64,000 bases of DNA from positions 1 to 64,000 of the forward strand of contig NZ_JADMWW010000003.1 of assembly GCF_015548375.1 (NCBI RefSeq). The letters run 5' to 3'. How positions within the stretch are numbered: position 1 is the stretch's first letter; each line of letters begins with the position of its first letter. Position numbers and translations under genes: made by a program. Shown here piece after piece: positions 8,682-16,811 of this stretch. Origin of the DNA: Collinsella aerofaciens (GTDB taxonomy: Bacteria; Actinomycetota; Coriobacteriia; Coriobacteriales; Coriobacteriaceae). A model generated the notes under the pieces. It was given only the letters and a program-made list of their open reading frames with translations. It did not search any database and was not told the DNA's origin.

Positions 8682-9395
8682 TTACGCCTCCTTTTTCTGC
8701 TTGTCGCGGGCGGCCTTGACGGCAAGCGCCGCGCGGACCTTGGCCGCTTTCTCGGGGTCCATGGCGGCGAGCTTTGCCTCCATCTCGGCAGCCTTGAGCG
8801 CGGCCTTCGCAGCAGCCTCATCGTGCTGAGCATCGGAGCCGGCAGCCGAGGCGGGCTGAGCAGCGGCACCCGCAGTATCGCCGACGCCCGCAGCCCCCTC
8901 CCCTGCACCAGCCGTCGCGGCGGCCTTCTCGGCGGCGGCCTTGCGCGCCTTGGCCTCGGCGGCGGCGCGGACCTTCATGGCCTTCTCGCGCGCAGCTTTC
9001 ACCTCGGGTGTGATCACACTCATGGGCTCGGCAGTCGAGACCTGGTAGAAAAAGCCCTTAAAGTCAATCTGCATGTCGGTAATGGCAAGACCAAACAGGT
9101 CATGCACCTCGTTCTCAAACGGGAACACCGCCGGATAATACGAGCTGATGGACGGAATCTCCTGATACTGATCAATTCCCTCAACCACCAGGTTCCCGAT
9201 CGCATAGCTGCCGTCCTGCGCAATATTCTCCTGAGCAGCACGAACGTTGATAAACGTATAGACCAGACGATACGAGCCGTCGTCGACGTTGCGCTCAGCG
9301 TGCATTTGCACAAAGCGCGCGCCGACGCCCTTAAGCGCCTGGACATGCGGCAGGAGCCCGTCGATCCCGACGGTGGTATAGATAGCCTTTTGCAT
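8682..9395 (-). CDS. echD: Ech hydrogenase subunit EchD (NuoC-like) with long Ala/Lys tail
   Basis: 237 residues. The first about 125 residues match the 30-kDa NuoC/EchD family (YTFINVRAAQEN..., and PAVFPFENEVHDLFGL near 105-120, the conserved EREI(W/H)D(L/M)FG-type motif). The remaining about 105 residues are an Ala/Lys/Glu-rich, low-complexity, probably helical tail that typical EchD proteins lack. The start codon overlaps the echC stop (TAATG), implying translational coupling. The core bridges the small and large subunits. The role of the tail is unknown. Confidence 0.85.
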   Translation of the reverse strand: MQKAIYTTVGIDGLLPHVQALKGVGARFVQMHAERNVDDGSYRLVYTFINVRAAQENIAQDGSYAIGNLVVEGIDQYQEIPSISSYYPAVFPFENEVHDLFGLAITDMQIDFKGFFYQVSTAEPMSVITPEVKAAREKAMKVRAAAEAKARKAAAEKAAATAGAGEGAAGVGDTAGAAAQPASAAGSDAQHDEAAAKAALKAAEMEAKLAAMDPEKAAKVRAALAVKAARDKQKKEA

Positions 9396-9949
9396 TACTC
9401 GGCCTCCTTTGCAGCGGCGGTCGCGTCGCCGGCCTCCGCAGCAGCCACAAACCCATCCTCGCCCAGCTCAACGCCACCGTCCCAGGTTGCGGCACCGTCC
9501 ACGCTGAGCGGATTGCCGCCGGCGCGCATCACGGCCTCCTTCTGGTCCAGGATGCCGCACGCCTCCACAATGGCATCGATCACGGTCTCGGGGCGAATGG
9601 CGCACCCGGGCGCGTACACGTCCACGGGAATTGCGCGGTCCACGCCGCCGATCACGTTATAGGCATCGCGGAACACGCCGCCCGAACACGCGCAGATGCC
9701 GCAGGCCACCACGCACTTGGGCTCGAGCATCTGGTTGTAGATCTGGCGCACGACGGGCAGGTTCTGGGCATTGACCGACCCCGTCACCAAAAAGATATCC
9801 GCATGCTTAGGGTTGCCGGTGTTGACCACGCCAAAGCGCTCCGCATCGAACAGTGGCGTGAGCGAGGCCAGCACCTCGATATCGCATCCGTTGCAGCTCG
9901 AGCCGTCGTAATGAATAACCCACGGCGAGCGCGACATTTTATGATCCAT
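9395..9949 (-). CDS. echC: Ech [NiFe] hydrogenase small subunit EchC
   Basis: 184 residues of the NuoB/HycG/EchC family. Ligands of the proximal 4Fe-4S cluster are visible: SCNGCDIE (C19, C22), then CGICACSGG, and YAPGCAIRPE. It transfers electrons between EchF and the NiFe site of EchE. It lies 12 bp downstream of the echAB fusion and overlaps echD by 1 bp. After about residue 145 it has a variable Ala/Glu-rich tail. Confidence 0.92.
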   Translation of the reverse strand: MDHKMSRSPWVIHYDGSSCNGCDIEVLASLTPLFDAERFGVVNTGNPKHADIFLVTGSVNAQNLPVVRQIYNQMLEPKCVVACGICACSGGVFRDAYNVIGGVDRAIPVDVYAPGCAIRPETVIDAIVEACGILDQKEAVMRAGGNPLSVDGAATWDGGVELGEDGFVAAAEAGDATAAAKEAE

Positions 9950-9961
9950 GGATGCCGCCTC

Positions 9962-12844
9962 CTAAATAAACACGTCGACGAGGATGGGCATAAGGTTGAG
10001 CAGGCCAAACACCAGCGCCACGCCCCAGCCGAGCTTAAAGCAGCTGCGCCAGGTGCTGCGTGCGAAGGTGTTGTCGATCAGCACCTCGACAAAATACGTC
10101 GCAGCCATCACGACCAGGGCGACCAGCCAGCTCACCGGGTTGTCCCAAACAAAGAACATGCCCACCCACATCAAAAACAGCACGGTCTCGCACCAGTGCA
10201 TAAGGGTCATCTTGACCAGCGTGCCGCCGCTCATCTCGGTGGCGACGCCCTGGACAATCTCCTGATGCGCGTGATGCGAGTACGAAAGGTCAAACGGCGA
10301 CTTGCGCAGCTTGATGGTAAGCACCGCGAGCAGCGCGAGGAAAATGGGTGCGCTGTACACGATGATGGGGGCCGACTGCCCCGTCACGGCAATGGAATCG
10401 AAGCTGTCAGTGGCAAGATACAGGCCCACGCTCATCAGCAGAACGGCGGGCTCGTAGCTCATAACCTGCAGCAACTCACGATCGGCGCCAACCTGGGCAA
10501 ACGGGCTTTGCGTCGAGGCGGACGCCAGCACCACAAAGATCGCGGCGAGCGTCACCATAAAAGCGCACAGCAGCGTGTTGGAGCCCGACACAAAGATGCC
10601 ACCGCCCACCACGGTAAAGATGAGCGCGCACGCCATATAGGTATCGTCCATGGTGTTTACGCTGGCAGGGGCTTTGCGCAGCAGCTTGGCAACGTCGTAG
10701 AATGGCTGGAGCAGGCGCGGGCCCACGCGGCCCTGCATGCGGGCCGAAAGTTTGCGGTCGAGGCCGTCGATCAGGCCGCCCACAAGCGGCGCCAGCAGGG
10801 CAAACGCCACGGTGCCAATAAAAATGCCCACGACACCCGAACCTTCAAAATACTTGCCGCGCAGCACCGAGGGCGCACTCATGGCAAGTCTCTCGGGCCC
10901 AATCCATGCGCAACACAGCAGCGCAAACAAGATAATGCTGCAGCACACGACGCTACCCGCGGGGCCAATACGCTTCTCGCCAAGGGCGTCCTCCGAGTAC
11001 CAATTGCGCTTTTCGGCCTTTACCTCGTGTCCCATCGAGCCGCGGAAATGGCGATATTTGTCGGTTCCCACACCCGAAAGATATACGTTTACATGCGGTT
11101 TGTTGCTCACGCGGAATGAAGTCAGCAACACCACGGCAATAAAAGCCACGATAACCACCATCAGATACATGGCGTCCTTGCCAATAACGTACGGCACGCG
11201 GCCAAACACCATGGCCAAGTAAGGCGACACCAGACCGCTCGAGATAACCGGGAACGCCACGCAACACAGAATCAGCAGCGCGGCGATGGTGTTGAGGGCC
11301 ATCCATTCGGTCTTATGGACATTGACCTCAACGTTTTGAGCCGTGGGGTCGACGCCCGAAAGCTTGGCAAGCCACTTGCCCCAGAAGAAGAACGTCGCGG
11401 CCGAGCCAAAGGCAAGCACCATGATCATGAGCACGTTGCCGGTCTGCGCGAACGCCACCAGGGCGCCCCACTTGGACACGAGCATGCCAAACGGCGCCAC
11501 AAACATGCCCATGATGCCCAGCATCATCAGGCGCGTCAGGTGCGGCATGCGGCTGAACATGCCGTCCATGTCCTCGATATCGCGGCTGCCGATATGATGC
11601 TCGGCCGTGCCCACGCACGGGAACAGCAGCGACTTTGCCACCGTGTGGAACAGGATCAGGAAGATGGCCGCCCATACGGCCTCGGGCGCGCCGACACCCA
11701 AGCAGGCACTGATGAGGCCCAAGTTGGAAATGGTGGAGTACGCGAGCACGCGTTTGGCGTTGCTCTGCGAGATGGCCATGAGGGCAGCGAGCAAAAACGT
11801 GATGGCACCCACACTCGTGACCATAAAGCCGGTCACAGGATAGATGGCATAGAGCGGGCTCAGCTTGACCATCAGGAACACGCCGGCTTTGACCATGGTT
11901 GACGAGTGCAGCAGGGCGCTCGTGGGCGTGGGGGCAACCATGGCACCCAACAGCCAAGTGTGGAACGGCATCTGTGCGGCCTTGGTGAGTGCGGCGAGCG
12001 ACAGCAGGATGACCGGCATCACCAGCAGCGCGGATTGCGCGGTTCCGGCGCCGGAAAGCTCGATCATGCCCGAGATGGTCAGCGGCATGCCGTTAACGTG
12101 CAGATACATGAGTCCGATCAAAAACGCGATACCGCCCAGCATGTTGAGAATGATCTGGGTGAAGGCGTTTTTGATGGCCTCGGGCGTGCGCGTGTAGCCA
12201 ATCATAAGGAACGAGCACACGGTGGTGATTTCCCAGCCGCAGAACAGCCACTCAAGGTTGTCGCTCGTCACGATGACGAACATGGCCGAGAGGAACAGGA
12301 ACATAAGCGCCAGGAACTGCGGGCGACGGTCGGGCGCGGTCTGCCCGCGCAGCGCGGCCTCGTGCTCGTCGTGGGCCTGGAAGTCCTTCATGTAGCCCAG
12401 GGCATACACGCAGATTAGGCTGCCGACGATGCCGACGGCGAGGACCATGATCACGCTCATGTAGTCCAGGTAGAGCGGCGTCGCCGTGACGGCTTCGGCC
12501 GCAGGCAGCGTCATGGCCGCAAAGACGAGCGAGCCCACCAGCTGGACTATGCCGAGCACCGTGGTAAGCACGCTCTTATATTTGTACGCGTTGTACAGGA
12601 TGACGGCGCACAGGATGACATCGATGACGGAGCTGATGATCGAGAGCACGTGCGAGGTGCCGGGGGCGACCTCAAAGCTCTGCGGACCCGTGCCAAAAAA
12701 CATGACGGCGACTACAACTGTCACCGCCATAATAATGCCGGAACCTATGAGCCCCACCGCATCGCGGGCGCGGTCACCGCGCACGAGCAGCATGCCCAGC
12801 GCCGGTACCAGCGGAAACAGGGTAAGGAAATACAGTAGCGTCAT
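9962..12844 (-). CDS. Fused proton-channel subunits EchA-EchB of Ech hydrogenase
   Basis: 960 residues, nearly all membrane-embedded. Residues 1 to about 640 are a NuoL/EchA-type antiporter-like subunit: many hydrophobic helices, a conserved charged segment around AALTKAAQMPFHTWL, and the HSSTMVKAGVFL block. After a soluble stretch, about 680-960 match NuoH/EchB, with the diagnostic ARMQGRVGPRLLQPF motif and SPFDLSYSHHAHQEI. EchA and EchB are normally separate adjacent genes; here one continuous frame covers both. It heads the operon and should couple ferredoxin oxidation to proton or sodium translocation. Start chosen as the first ATG, overlapping a weak upstream GGGAG. Confidence 0.88.
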   Translation of the reverse strand: MTLLYFLTLFPLVPALGMLLVRGDRARDAVGLIGSGIIMAVTVVVAVMFFGTGPQSFEVAPGTSHVLSIISSVIDVILCAVILYNAYKYKSVLTTVLGIVQLVGSLVFAAMTLPAAEAVTATPLYLDYMSVIMVLAVGIVGSLICVYALGYMKDFQAHDEHEAALRGQTAPDRRPQFLALMFLFLSAMFVIVTSDNLEWLFCGWEITTVCSFLMIGYTRTPEAIKNAFTQIILNMLGGIAFLIGLMYLHVNGMPLTISGMIELSGAGTAQSALLVMPVILLSLAALTKAAQMPFHTWLLGAMVAPTPTSALLHSSTMVKAGVFLMVKLSPLYAIYPVTGFMVTSVGAITFLLAALMAISQSNAKRVLAYSTISNLGLISACLGVGAPEAVWAAIFLILFHTVAKSLLFPCVGTAEHHIGSRDIEDMDGMFSRMPHLTRLMMLGIMGMFVAPFGMLVSKWGALVAFAQTGNVLMIMVLAFGSAATFFFWGKWLAKLSGVDPTAQNVEVNVHKTEWMALNTIAALLILCCVAFPVISSGLVSPYLAMVFGRVPYVIGKDAMYLMVVIVAFIAVVLLTSFRVSNKPHVNVYLSGVGTDKYRHFRGSMGHEVKAEKRNWYSEDALGEKRIGPAGSVVCCSIILFALLCCAWIGPERLAMSAPSVLRGKYFEGSGVVGIFIGTVAFALLAPLVGGLIDGLDRKLSARMQGRVGPRLLQPFYDVAKLLRKAPASVNTMDDTYMACALIFTVVGGGIFVSGSNTLLCAFMVTLAAIFVVLASASTQSPFAQVGADRELLQVMSYEPAVLLMSVGLYLATDSFDSIAVTGQSAPIIVYSAPIFLALLAVLTIKLRKSPFDLSYSHHAHQEIVQGVATEMSGGTLVKMTLMHWCETVLFLMWVGMFFVWDNPVSWLVALVVMAATYFVEVLIDNTFARSTWRSCFKLGWGVALVFGLLNLMPILVDVFI

Positions 12845-12892
12845 ACCATCACTCCCCCATGCAAAAACGCTGCAATTGTTTAACGTTATAGC

Positions 12893-12976
12893 TCAATTGA
12901 GGAGTAGCGGCGGCAGGTTTTCGGTCAATTGGGGAGTTTTAGGCGTACGGGGTAAGGAGTCTGTCCTCATTGGAGT
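12893..12976. promoter_or_regulatory. Direct repeats upstream of the Ech operon
   Basis: TCAATTGAGGAGT (12893-12905) is followed by TCAATTGGGGAGT (12925-12937), 32 bp apart, and by a shorter relative TCATTGGAGT (12967-12976). They lie 50-130 bp upstream of the first Ech gene, on the expected promoter side. Spacing near three helical turns fits a regulator site, but this is inference. The rest of the 284-bp gap holds the terminator at 13091-13116. Confidence 0.35.
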
Positions 12977-13090
12977 AGAGGGGCAACGTTTCCTTACCGC
13001 GGCGACAGGCGCGCGGGCCGCTGCGCGGTTTATTGGCCACGTTGGAGAATGTCCCGATAGGCTCGCACCGGTCCAAAAAGTTGGCGCGGC

Positions 13091-13116
13091 AAGAAAAATG
13101 CGCCCCTGTGGGCGCA
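13091..13116 (-). terminator. Rho-independent terminator after the HTH gene
   Basis: A TGCGCCC/GGGCGCA stem with a 4-nt loop is followed on the minus strand by TTTTTCTT, 13 bp past the stop codon of the HTH gene. Confidence 0.75.
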
Positions 13117-13128
13117 CCATCCCGTTTG

Positions 13129-13533
13129 CTATTTCGCCTTTTTAACGCGCGGCTTGCGACCGCGCGGCTTATCGACCAGTGCGGACTCACCGCTCTCGCG
13201 GTACTGACGGCACCAAGCCTTGACCGAAGACTCGCTGGGAATCTTGTGCTTGATCATGGCCTCGCGAACCGTTAAGCCGTTTTCCAAGCGGTCCTTGACC
13301 ACGGCGAGCTTAACTTCGTACGAATAGGTGTGATGATGCGAACCGGCGTTGAGAACGGCGTCGGCACCGCCCACAGCATACGCGCGGGCCCACTGACGAG
13401 CTGTGGCCTGGGGAATGCCAAGCTCCGCGGCGAGGGCGCGATGGCCGACCCCCTCTTGGAGGATCTCGACGGCGCGCTGCCTAACCTCGGGCGCATGCGT
13501 GCGAGTCCTAGTTGCTTCCGACATACCTGCCAC
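13129..13533 (-). CDS. Small double helix-turn-helix protein, IS-OrfA-like
   Basis: 134 residues. Two successive helix-turn-helix units of the transposase-OrfA type are visible (VRQRAVEILQEGVGHRALAAELGI and, further on, LTVREAMIKHKIPSESSVKAW), followed by a basic AT-hook-like tail (KPRGRKPRVKKAK). The fold resembles IS3/IS150-family OrfA proteins, but there is no adjacent integrase ORF and no terminal repeats. It may therefore be a domesticated DNA-binding protein rather than an insertion sequence. A plausible promoter lies upstream (13575-13603). Function beyond DNA binding is unknown. Confidence 0.75.
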   Translation of the reverse strand: MAGMSEATRTRTHAPEVRQRAVEILQEGVGHRALAAELGIPQATARQWARAYAVGGADAVLNAGSHHHTYSYEVKLAVVKDRLENGLTVREAMIKHKIPSESSVKAWCRQYRESGESALVDKPRGRKPRVKKAK

Positions 13534-13574
13534 TTCTTAGCCTTAACCGTTAATCTGCTTTCTTACGTGCAAGT

Positions 13575-13603
13575 TAGATAGTAGCATTTTACTGTTTGCT
13601 CAA
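13575..13603 (-). promoter_or_regulatory. Sigma70-like promoter for the HTH gene
   Basis: On the minus strand TTGAGC (13603-13598) and TATCTA (13580-13575) are separated by exactly 17 bp, about 45 bp upstream of the start codon. The surrounding 13540-13800 stretch is conspicuously AT-rich for this window. Confidence 0.5.
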
Positions 13604-13724
13604 AGCAGTTAATTAAAATAGACGCGGCGTTATCTGGGCATTTGGCACCAAATTACGACATTTCTTTATCGATTATTTACGCTGGCAGCTGACTCGCAGC
13701 TAATCGTCATTCGCTTGTCAACAA

Positions 13725-13756
13725 AATTGACATCTCTTTATGTCCTTTGGTATAGA
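13725..13756 (+). promoter_or_regulatory. Orphan plus-strand promoter-like sequence
   Basis: TTGACA followed after 18 bp by TATAGA and then AGGATATAGTT reads as a strong plus-strand sigma70 promoter. No plus-strand gene follows; the next coding sequence is on the opposite strand. A small RNA or antisense transcript is possible. The rest of the 440-bp gap shows only the terminator at 13862-13898. Confidence 0.4.
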
Positions 13757-13861
13757 GGATATAGTTATTAACCCCTCCCACAATAATTTTGAGTGATCTG
13801 CAATGCAGTAGACGTCCTCACTCCTCATGATTACCGCGCATTGCCATCCACTGGAGCAAAA

Positions 13862-13898
13862 CAAAAAGGGCGGGACCTGCTGCGCTTGCAGGCCCCGC
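13862..13898 (-). terminator. Rho-independent terminator after the flavin oxidoreductase
   Basis: An 11-bp stem (GCGGGACCTGC with GCAGGCCCCGC, one G-U pair) is followed on the minus strand by CCTTTTTGTTTTG, downstream of the oxidoreductase stop codon. Confidence 0.75.
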
Positions 13899-13973
13899 AC
13901 CGGTTGACACCCGACGGGACACAGCCGGGCGAGACGGATCCGTGCTACCGCCCCGCCTGGCCGCGATGTCCAA

Positions 13974-16004
13974 CTACAGCTCGTTGGCCGCGTGATACGC
14001 CGTGCGAATGGCGCTCGCAATGTCGGCGGTGCGCTCGCCCGAGCAGTCGCCCACGCAGGTCACGGGCACCGTCACGCCATCCAGGTCAAACGCGTTGGCC
14101 TTGGAGCCCACGGCCATCACCACGTAATCGCAGGCGATCTTCACCGGCTCCTCGGCGCCGTCCTCGGCGGTGCGAACGGCCTCCACGCCCTCGTCAGTAA
14201 TGGCGGTCAGGCGGGTCTTCACGTGCTGCTCCACGTTGTGCTCGGCAAAGTCGCTCATAATCAGCGGCAGAATGGTCTCAGACTCGCCCGCGGCAATCTT
14301 GTCGAGCATCTCCACGATCGCCACCTCGCAGCCGTGCTGCAGCAGATACTCGGCAGTCTCGGTGCCCACCAGGCCACCGCCAATGACGGCGACGCGGCCG
14401 CTGAGCTCCACCTTGCCGGCCAGCACGTCCCAGCTCGAGACGACCTTGTCCGAGTCGGCACCCGGAACGGGGATGACCACGTCGTGCGCGCCCACGGCCA
14501 CAATCGCAGCGTCGGCGGCGTTGAGGTCCTCAGCGGTAGCGGCATGGTTGAGCTCGACCTTCACGCCCAGGCCGGGCAGAATCTTCTCGTAGTACTCGAC
14601 CGAGCGCATGATCTCGTCCTTGCGCGGAGGCGCGGCCGCCAGCACAATCTGGCCGCCCAGATGATCGCTCGCCTCGTAGACGGTCACGTCGTAGCCGCGC
14701 TTGGCCGCCACGCGCGCGGCCTCCAGACCGGCGATGCCGCCGCCCACCACGGCGATCTTCTTGTCGCCCTCGCCCGGCTTAATGGCGATGGTTGCCTCAT
14801 CGCCGTTCTCGGCATTGAGCACGCACGAGATGTACTTGCGGTTTTGAATCGCATCGACGCAGCCCTTGTTGCAGTTGAGGCACTCGCGGATGGGCTCACC
14901 CGTGGCGGCCTTCAGCGCAATGTCGGGGTCGCACATGAGCGAGCGGCCATAGGCGATGATGTCGGCGGCGCCGTCTTCCAGAATCTTCTCGCCGGCCTCA
15001 ACCGAGACAACGCGGCCGACGGTTGCCACCGGCACGGAGACCAGGGCCTTGACGCGCTCGGCCACGGGCAGCGTCCAGTTGTAGGGCATGGCGCCCATGG
15101 GCGGAATGGTGTCGCCCATGTTGCCGGTGTGGTTGGCCTGTGCGACCTGAATCATATCGATGCCCGTACCCTCGAGCAGCTTGGCGAACTCGCAGGCCTC
15201 GTCGGGCTGCAGGCCACCCTTGCCGCGCGGCGTGCCGTCGGGGTTCTCCATGATCACGGGGAGCTTGTACTCCACCATCAGCTGCGGCGCGGCCTCCTTA
15301 ATGGCGGCGACGACCTCCAGCGCGTAGCGAACGCGGTTCTCGAACGAACCACCGTACTCGTCGGTGCGCTGGTTGAGGATGGCCGAGCACAGCGAACCCA
15401 CCAGGCGGTCGCCGTGGACCTCGATAGCGTCGATCCCGGCCTGCTGTGCGCGAGCGGCCGAGGCAGCGATGGCCTCCTTGATCTGGGTGAGCTGCTCTAC
15501 GCTCGCCTCGTTCACAAAGTGCTGCATGTCGTGATGCAGCTTGGCGTAGGCCTGGTTGCGGATCTCGTTGGACTCGGCCATCTTGGCGGCAAAGGTCTCC
15601 TCGTCGCCGGCGGCCTTGGCCTCCTGCGCGGCCTTGGCGGCGGCCATGGATCCCATGACCATGCGGCCGACACCGGGCACATCGTACTCGGGGTGGAACA
15701 GCTGCAGCGCGACCTTGGCGCCGTGCTTGTGGACGGCGTCGGCCAGCGCCTTAAACGTGGGGATCTGGGCGTCGGTTGCCAGCTTGGGCGTGGGGCTTGC
15801 GGTCATGACGGGAGCGACGTCGCCGATGACGATGTAGCTCACGCCGCCACGGGCCAAGCGCTCGTAAAAAGCCAGGCTGCGCTCGCCGATGGAACCGTCA
15901 CGCTCCTCGTAGCCGGTGGTCAGCGGCGGAAACATAATGCGGTTCTTGAGCTCAAGGGGGCCAACCGTAATGGGCTGGAGCAGCTTGGATGCAGGTGTGG
16001 TCAT
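13974..16004 (-). CDS. NADH:flavin oxidoreductase, old-yellow-enzyme/2,4-dienoyl-CoA reductase type
   Basis: 676 residues in three parts. The N-terminal about 370 residues form an OYE-like FMN barrel (LKNRIMFPPLTTGY; IEVHGDRLVGSL; NQRTDEYGGSFENR). A 4Fe-4S cluster motif CLNCNKGC with a fourth cysteine in KYISC follows. The C-terminal half has two Rossmann motifs (VVGGGIAGLEAARVA and VIGGGLVGTETAEYL) for FAD and NAD(P)H. This is the layout of 2,4-dienoyl-CoA reductase, trimethylamine dehydrogenase and the bile-acid enzymes BaiCD/BaiH. The substrate cannot be told from sequence; reduction of an activated C=C bond is likely. An Ala/Lys-rich insert near residues 120-165 is unusual. The ATG at 16004 is preferred because GAGAGGA lies 6 bp before it. 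It appears monocistronic. Confidence 0.85.
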   Translation of the reverse strand: MTTPASKLLQPITVGPLELKNRIMFPPLTTGYEERDGSIGERSLAFYERLARGGVSYIVIGDVAPVMTASPTPKLATDAQIPTFKALADAVHKHGAKVALQLFHPEYDVPGVGRMVMGSMAAAKAAQEAKAAGDEETFAAKMAESNEIRNQAYAKLHHDMQHFVNEASVEQLTQIKEAIAASAARAQQAGIDAIEVHGDRLVGSLCSAILNQRTDEYGGSFENRVRYALEVVAAIKEAAPQLMVEYKLPVIMENPDGTPRGKGGLQPDEACEFAKLLEGTGIDMIQVAQANHTGNMGDTIPPMGAMPYNWTLPVAERVKALVSVPVATVGRVVSVEAGEKILEDGAADIIAYGRSLMCDPDIALKAATGEPIRECLNCNKGCVDAIQNRKYISCVLNAENGDEATIAIKPGEGDKKIAVVGGGIAGLEAARVAAKRGYDVTVYEASDHLGGQIVLAAAPPRKDEIMRSVEYYEKILPGLGVKVELNHAATAEDLNAADAAIVAVGAHDVVIPVPGADSDKVVSSWDVLAGKVELSGRVAVIGGGLVGTETAEYLLQHGCEVAIVEMLDKIAAGESETILPLIMSDFAEHNVEQHVKTRLTAITDEGVEAVRTAEDGAEEPVKIACDYVVMAVGSKANAFDLDGVTVPVTCVGDCSGERTADIASAIRTAYHAANEL

Positions 16005-16151
16005 GGACATTCCTCTCTTGTAGGCGCGGCGGCGATGATGCCGCGTAGTTATCTAGAGGATATGGCATGGGAATACAGCAGCGCAACGGAAATCGGCGGA
16101 CAGCAGGTAGCGGCAGGTGGATGGGGATGGGCGGGGCGGCCCGTCGGTTTA

Positions 16152-16448
16152 TCTCAATCTGTAACAGTTACGCGACAAAACCGGGTCTTACTGTTACAGA
16201 TCGAGACATTCCTCTCGGCCCATCCTCAACAATCTAGATCTGTAACAGCTAGGCCCACTTTTGACCCCTACCTGTTACAGATCGAGACAAACCAAACCCG
16301 CCTGCTAGAAAATCTCAATCTGTAACGGTTACTCGGCAAAAACCGTCCCTCGTGTTACAGATTTAGACAAACACGACCAAGCCCACCGGTATATCTCGAT
16401 CTGTAACACCTAGCCGCCCAAATCGGGTCTAGATGTTACAGATCGAGA
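16152..16448. repeat. Array of eight 15-bp elements in alternating orientation
   Basis: Four 55-bp units start at 16152, 16233, 16313 and 16394. Each unit is TCTCRATCTGTAACA, 25 bp, then TGTTACAGATCGAGA. Separators between units are 26, 25 and 26 bp, so the eight half-elements recur every 40-41 bp with strictly alternating orientation. The 25-bp interiors are partly alike (an AAAACCGGGTC-like core), while the separators are not. The array lies about 50 bp past the tRNA-Met terminator and upstream of the oxidoreductase promoter. It is not a standard CRISPR: repeats are short, inverted, and no cas gene is present. Confidence 0.9.
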
Positions 16449-16496
16449 TTTTGTTTGAGAGGCCGAGAATTGGATCGAAAACACGGTCCCGAAATA

Positions 16497-16529
16497 ACAA
16501 AAAAGCTCGCCGGCTAGGCCGACGAGCTG
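16497..16529 (-). terminator. Terminator of the initiator tRNA gene
   Basis: A GCTCGTCGGC/GCCGGCGAGC-type stem is followed on the minus strand by TTTTTTG, directly after the tRNA 3' end. Confidence 0.85.
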
Positions 16530-16537
16530 CAAGTTCT

Positions 16538-16614
16538 TGGTCGCGGGGGCAGGATTTGAACCTACGACCTCCGGGTTATGAGCCCGGCGAGCTACCAGAC
16601 TGCTCCACCCCGCA
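16538..16614 (-). tRNA. tRNA-Met(CAU), initiator type
   Basis: A 77-nt cloverleaf with encoded CCA. Anticodon loop CTCATAA sits on a stem rich in G-C (GGG/CCC at the loop), the hallmark of initiator tRNA. The sequence closely follows bacterial tRNA-fMet (GTGGAGCAG...GGTAGCTCG). The terminal pair 1-72 reads U-G rather than the usual C-A mismatch, still not Watson-Crick. A terminator follows immediately. Confidence 0.95.
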
Positions 16615-16811
16615 ATGTCTGGGCGCTTCATGTGCGCAAGAAAGAATATTACGCGGGAGTTCGGTAAGCGGCAAGGAAAATCTCGTAGAGCATAATTCCT
16701 TCATATTTAAAACCCCTCAGCCCCTATCACCGTAAACGAATCGCAGCCGAGCGCCGTCGGCGGCGCGTATACAATGGTGCGCGTCCTTTTATGCCAACAC
16801 TGGGAGTAGAC

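Noticed and set aside
13129-13533. Complete insertion sequence
   Set aside because: Only an OrfA-like HTH protein is present; no integrase ORF, no terminal inverted repeats.
13992-16325. 777-codon open frame antisense to the flavin oxidoreductase
   Set aside because: Composition is Leu/Val/His/Gly-rich shadow of the real gene; it also runs through the alternating repeat array.
16152-16448. CRISPR array
   Set aside because: Repeats are 15 bp, in alternating orientation, with partly similar interiors, and there are no cas genes.
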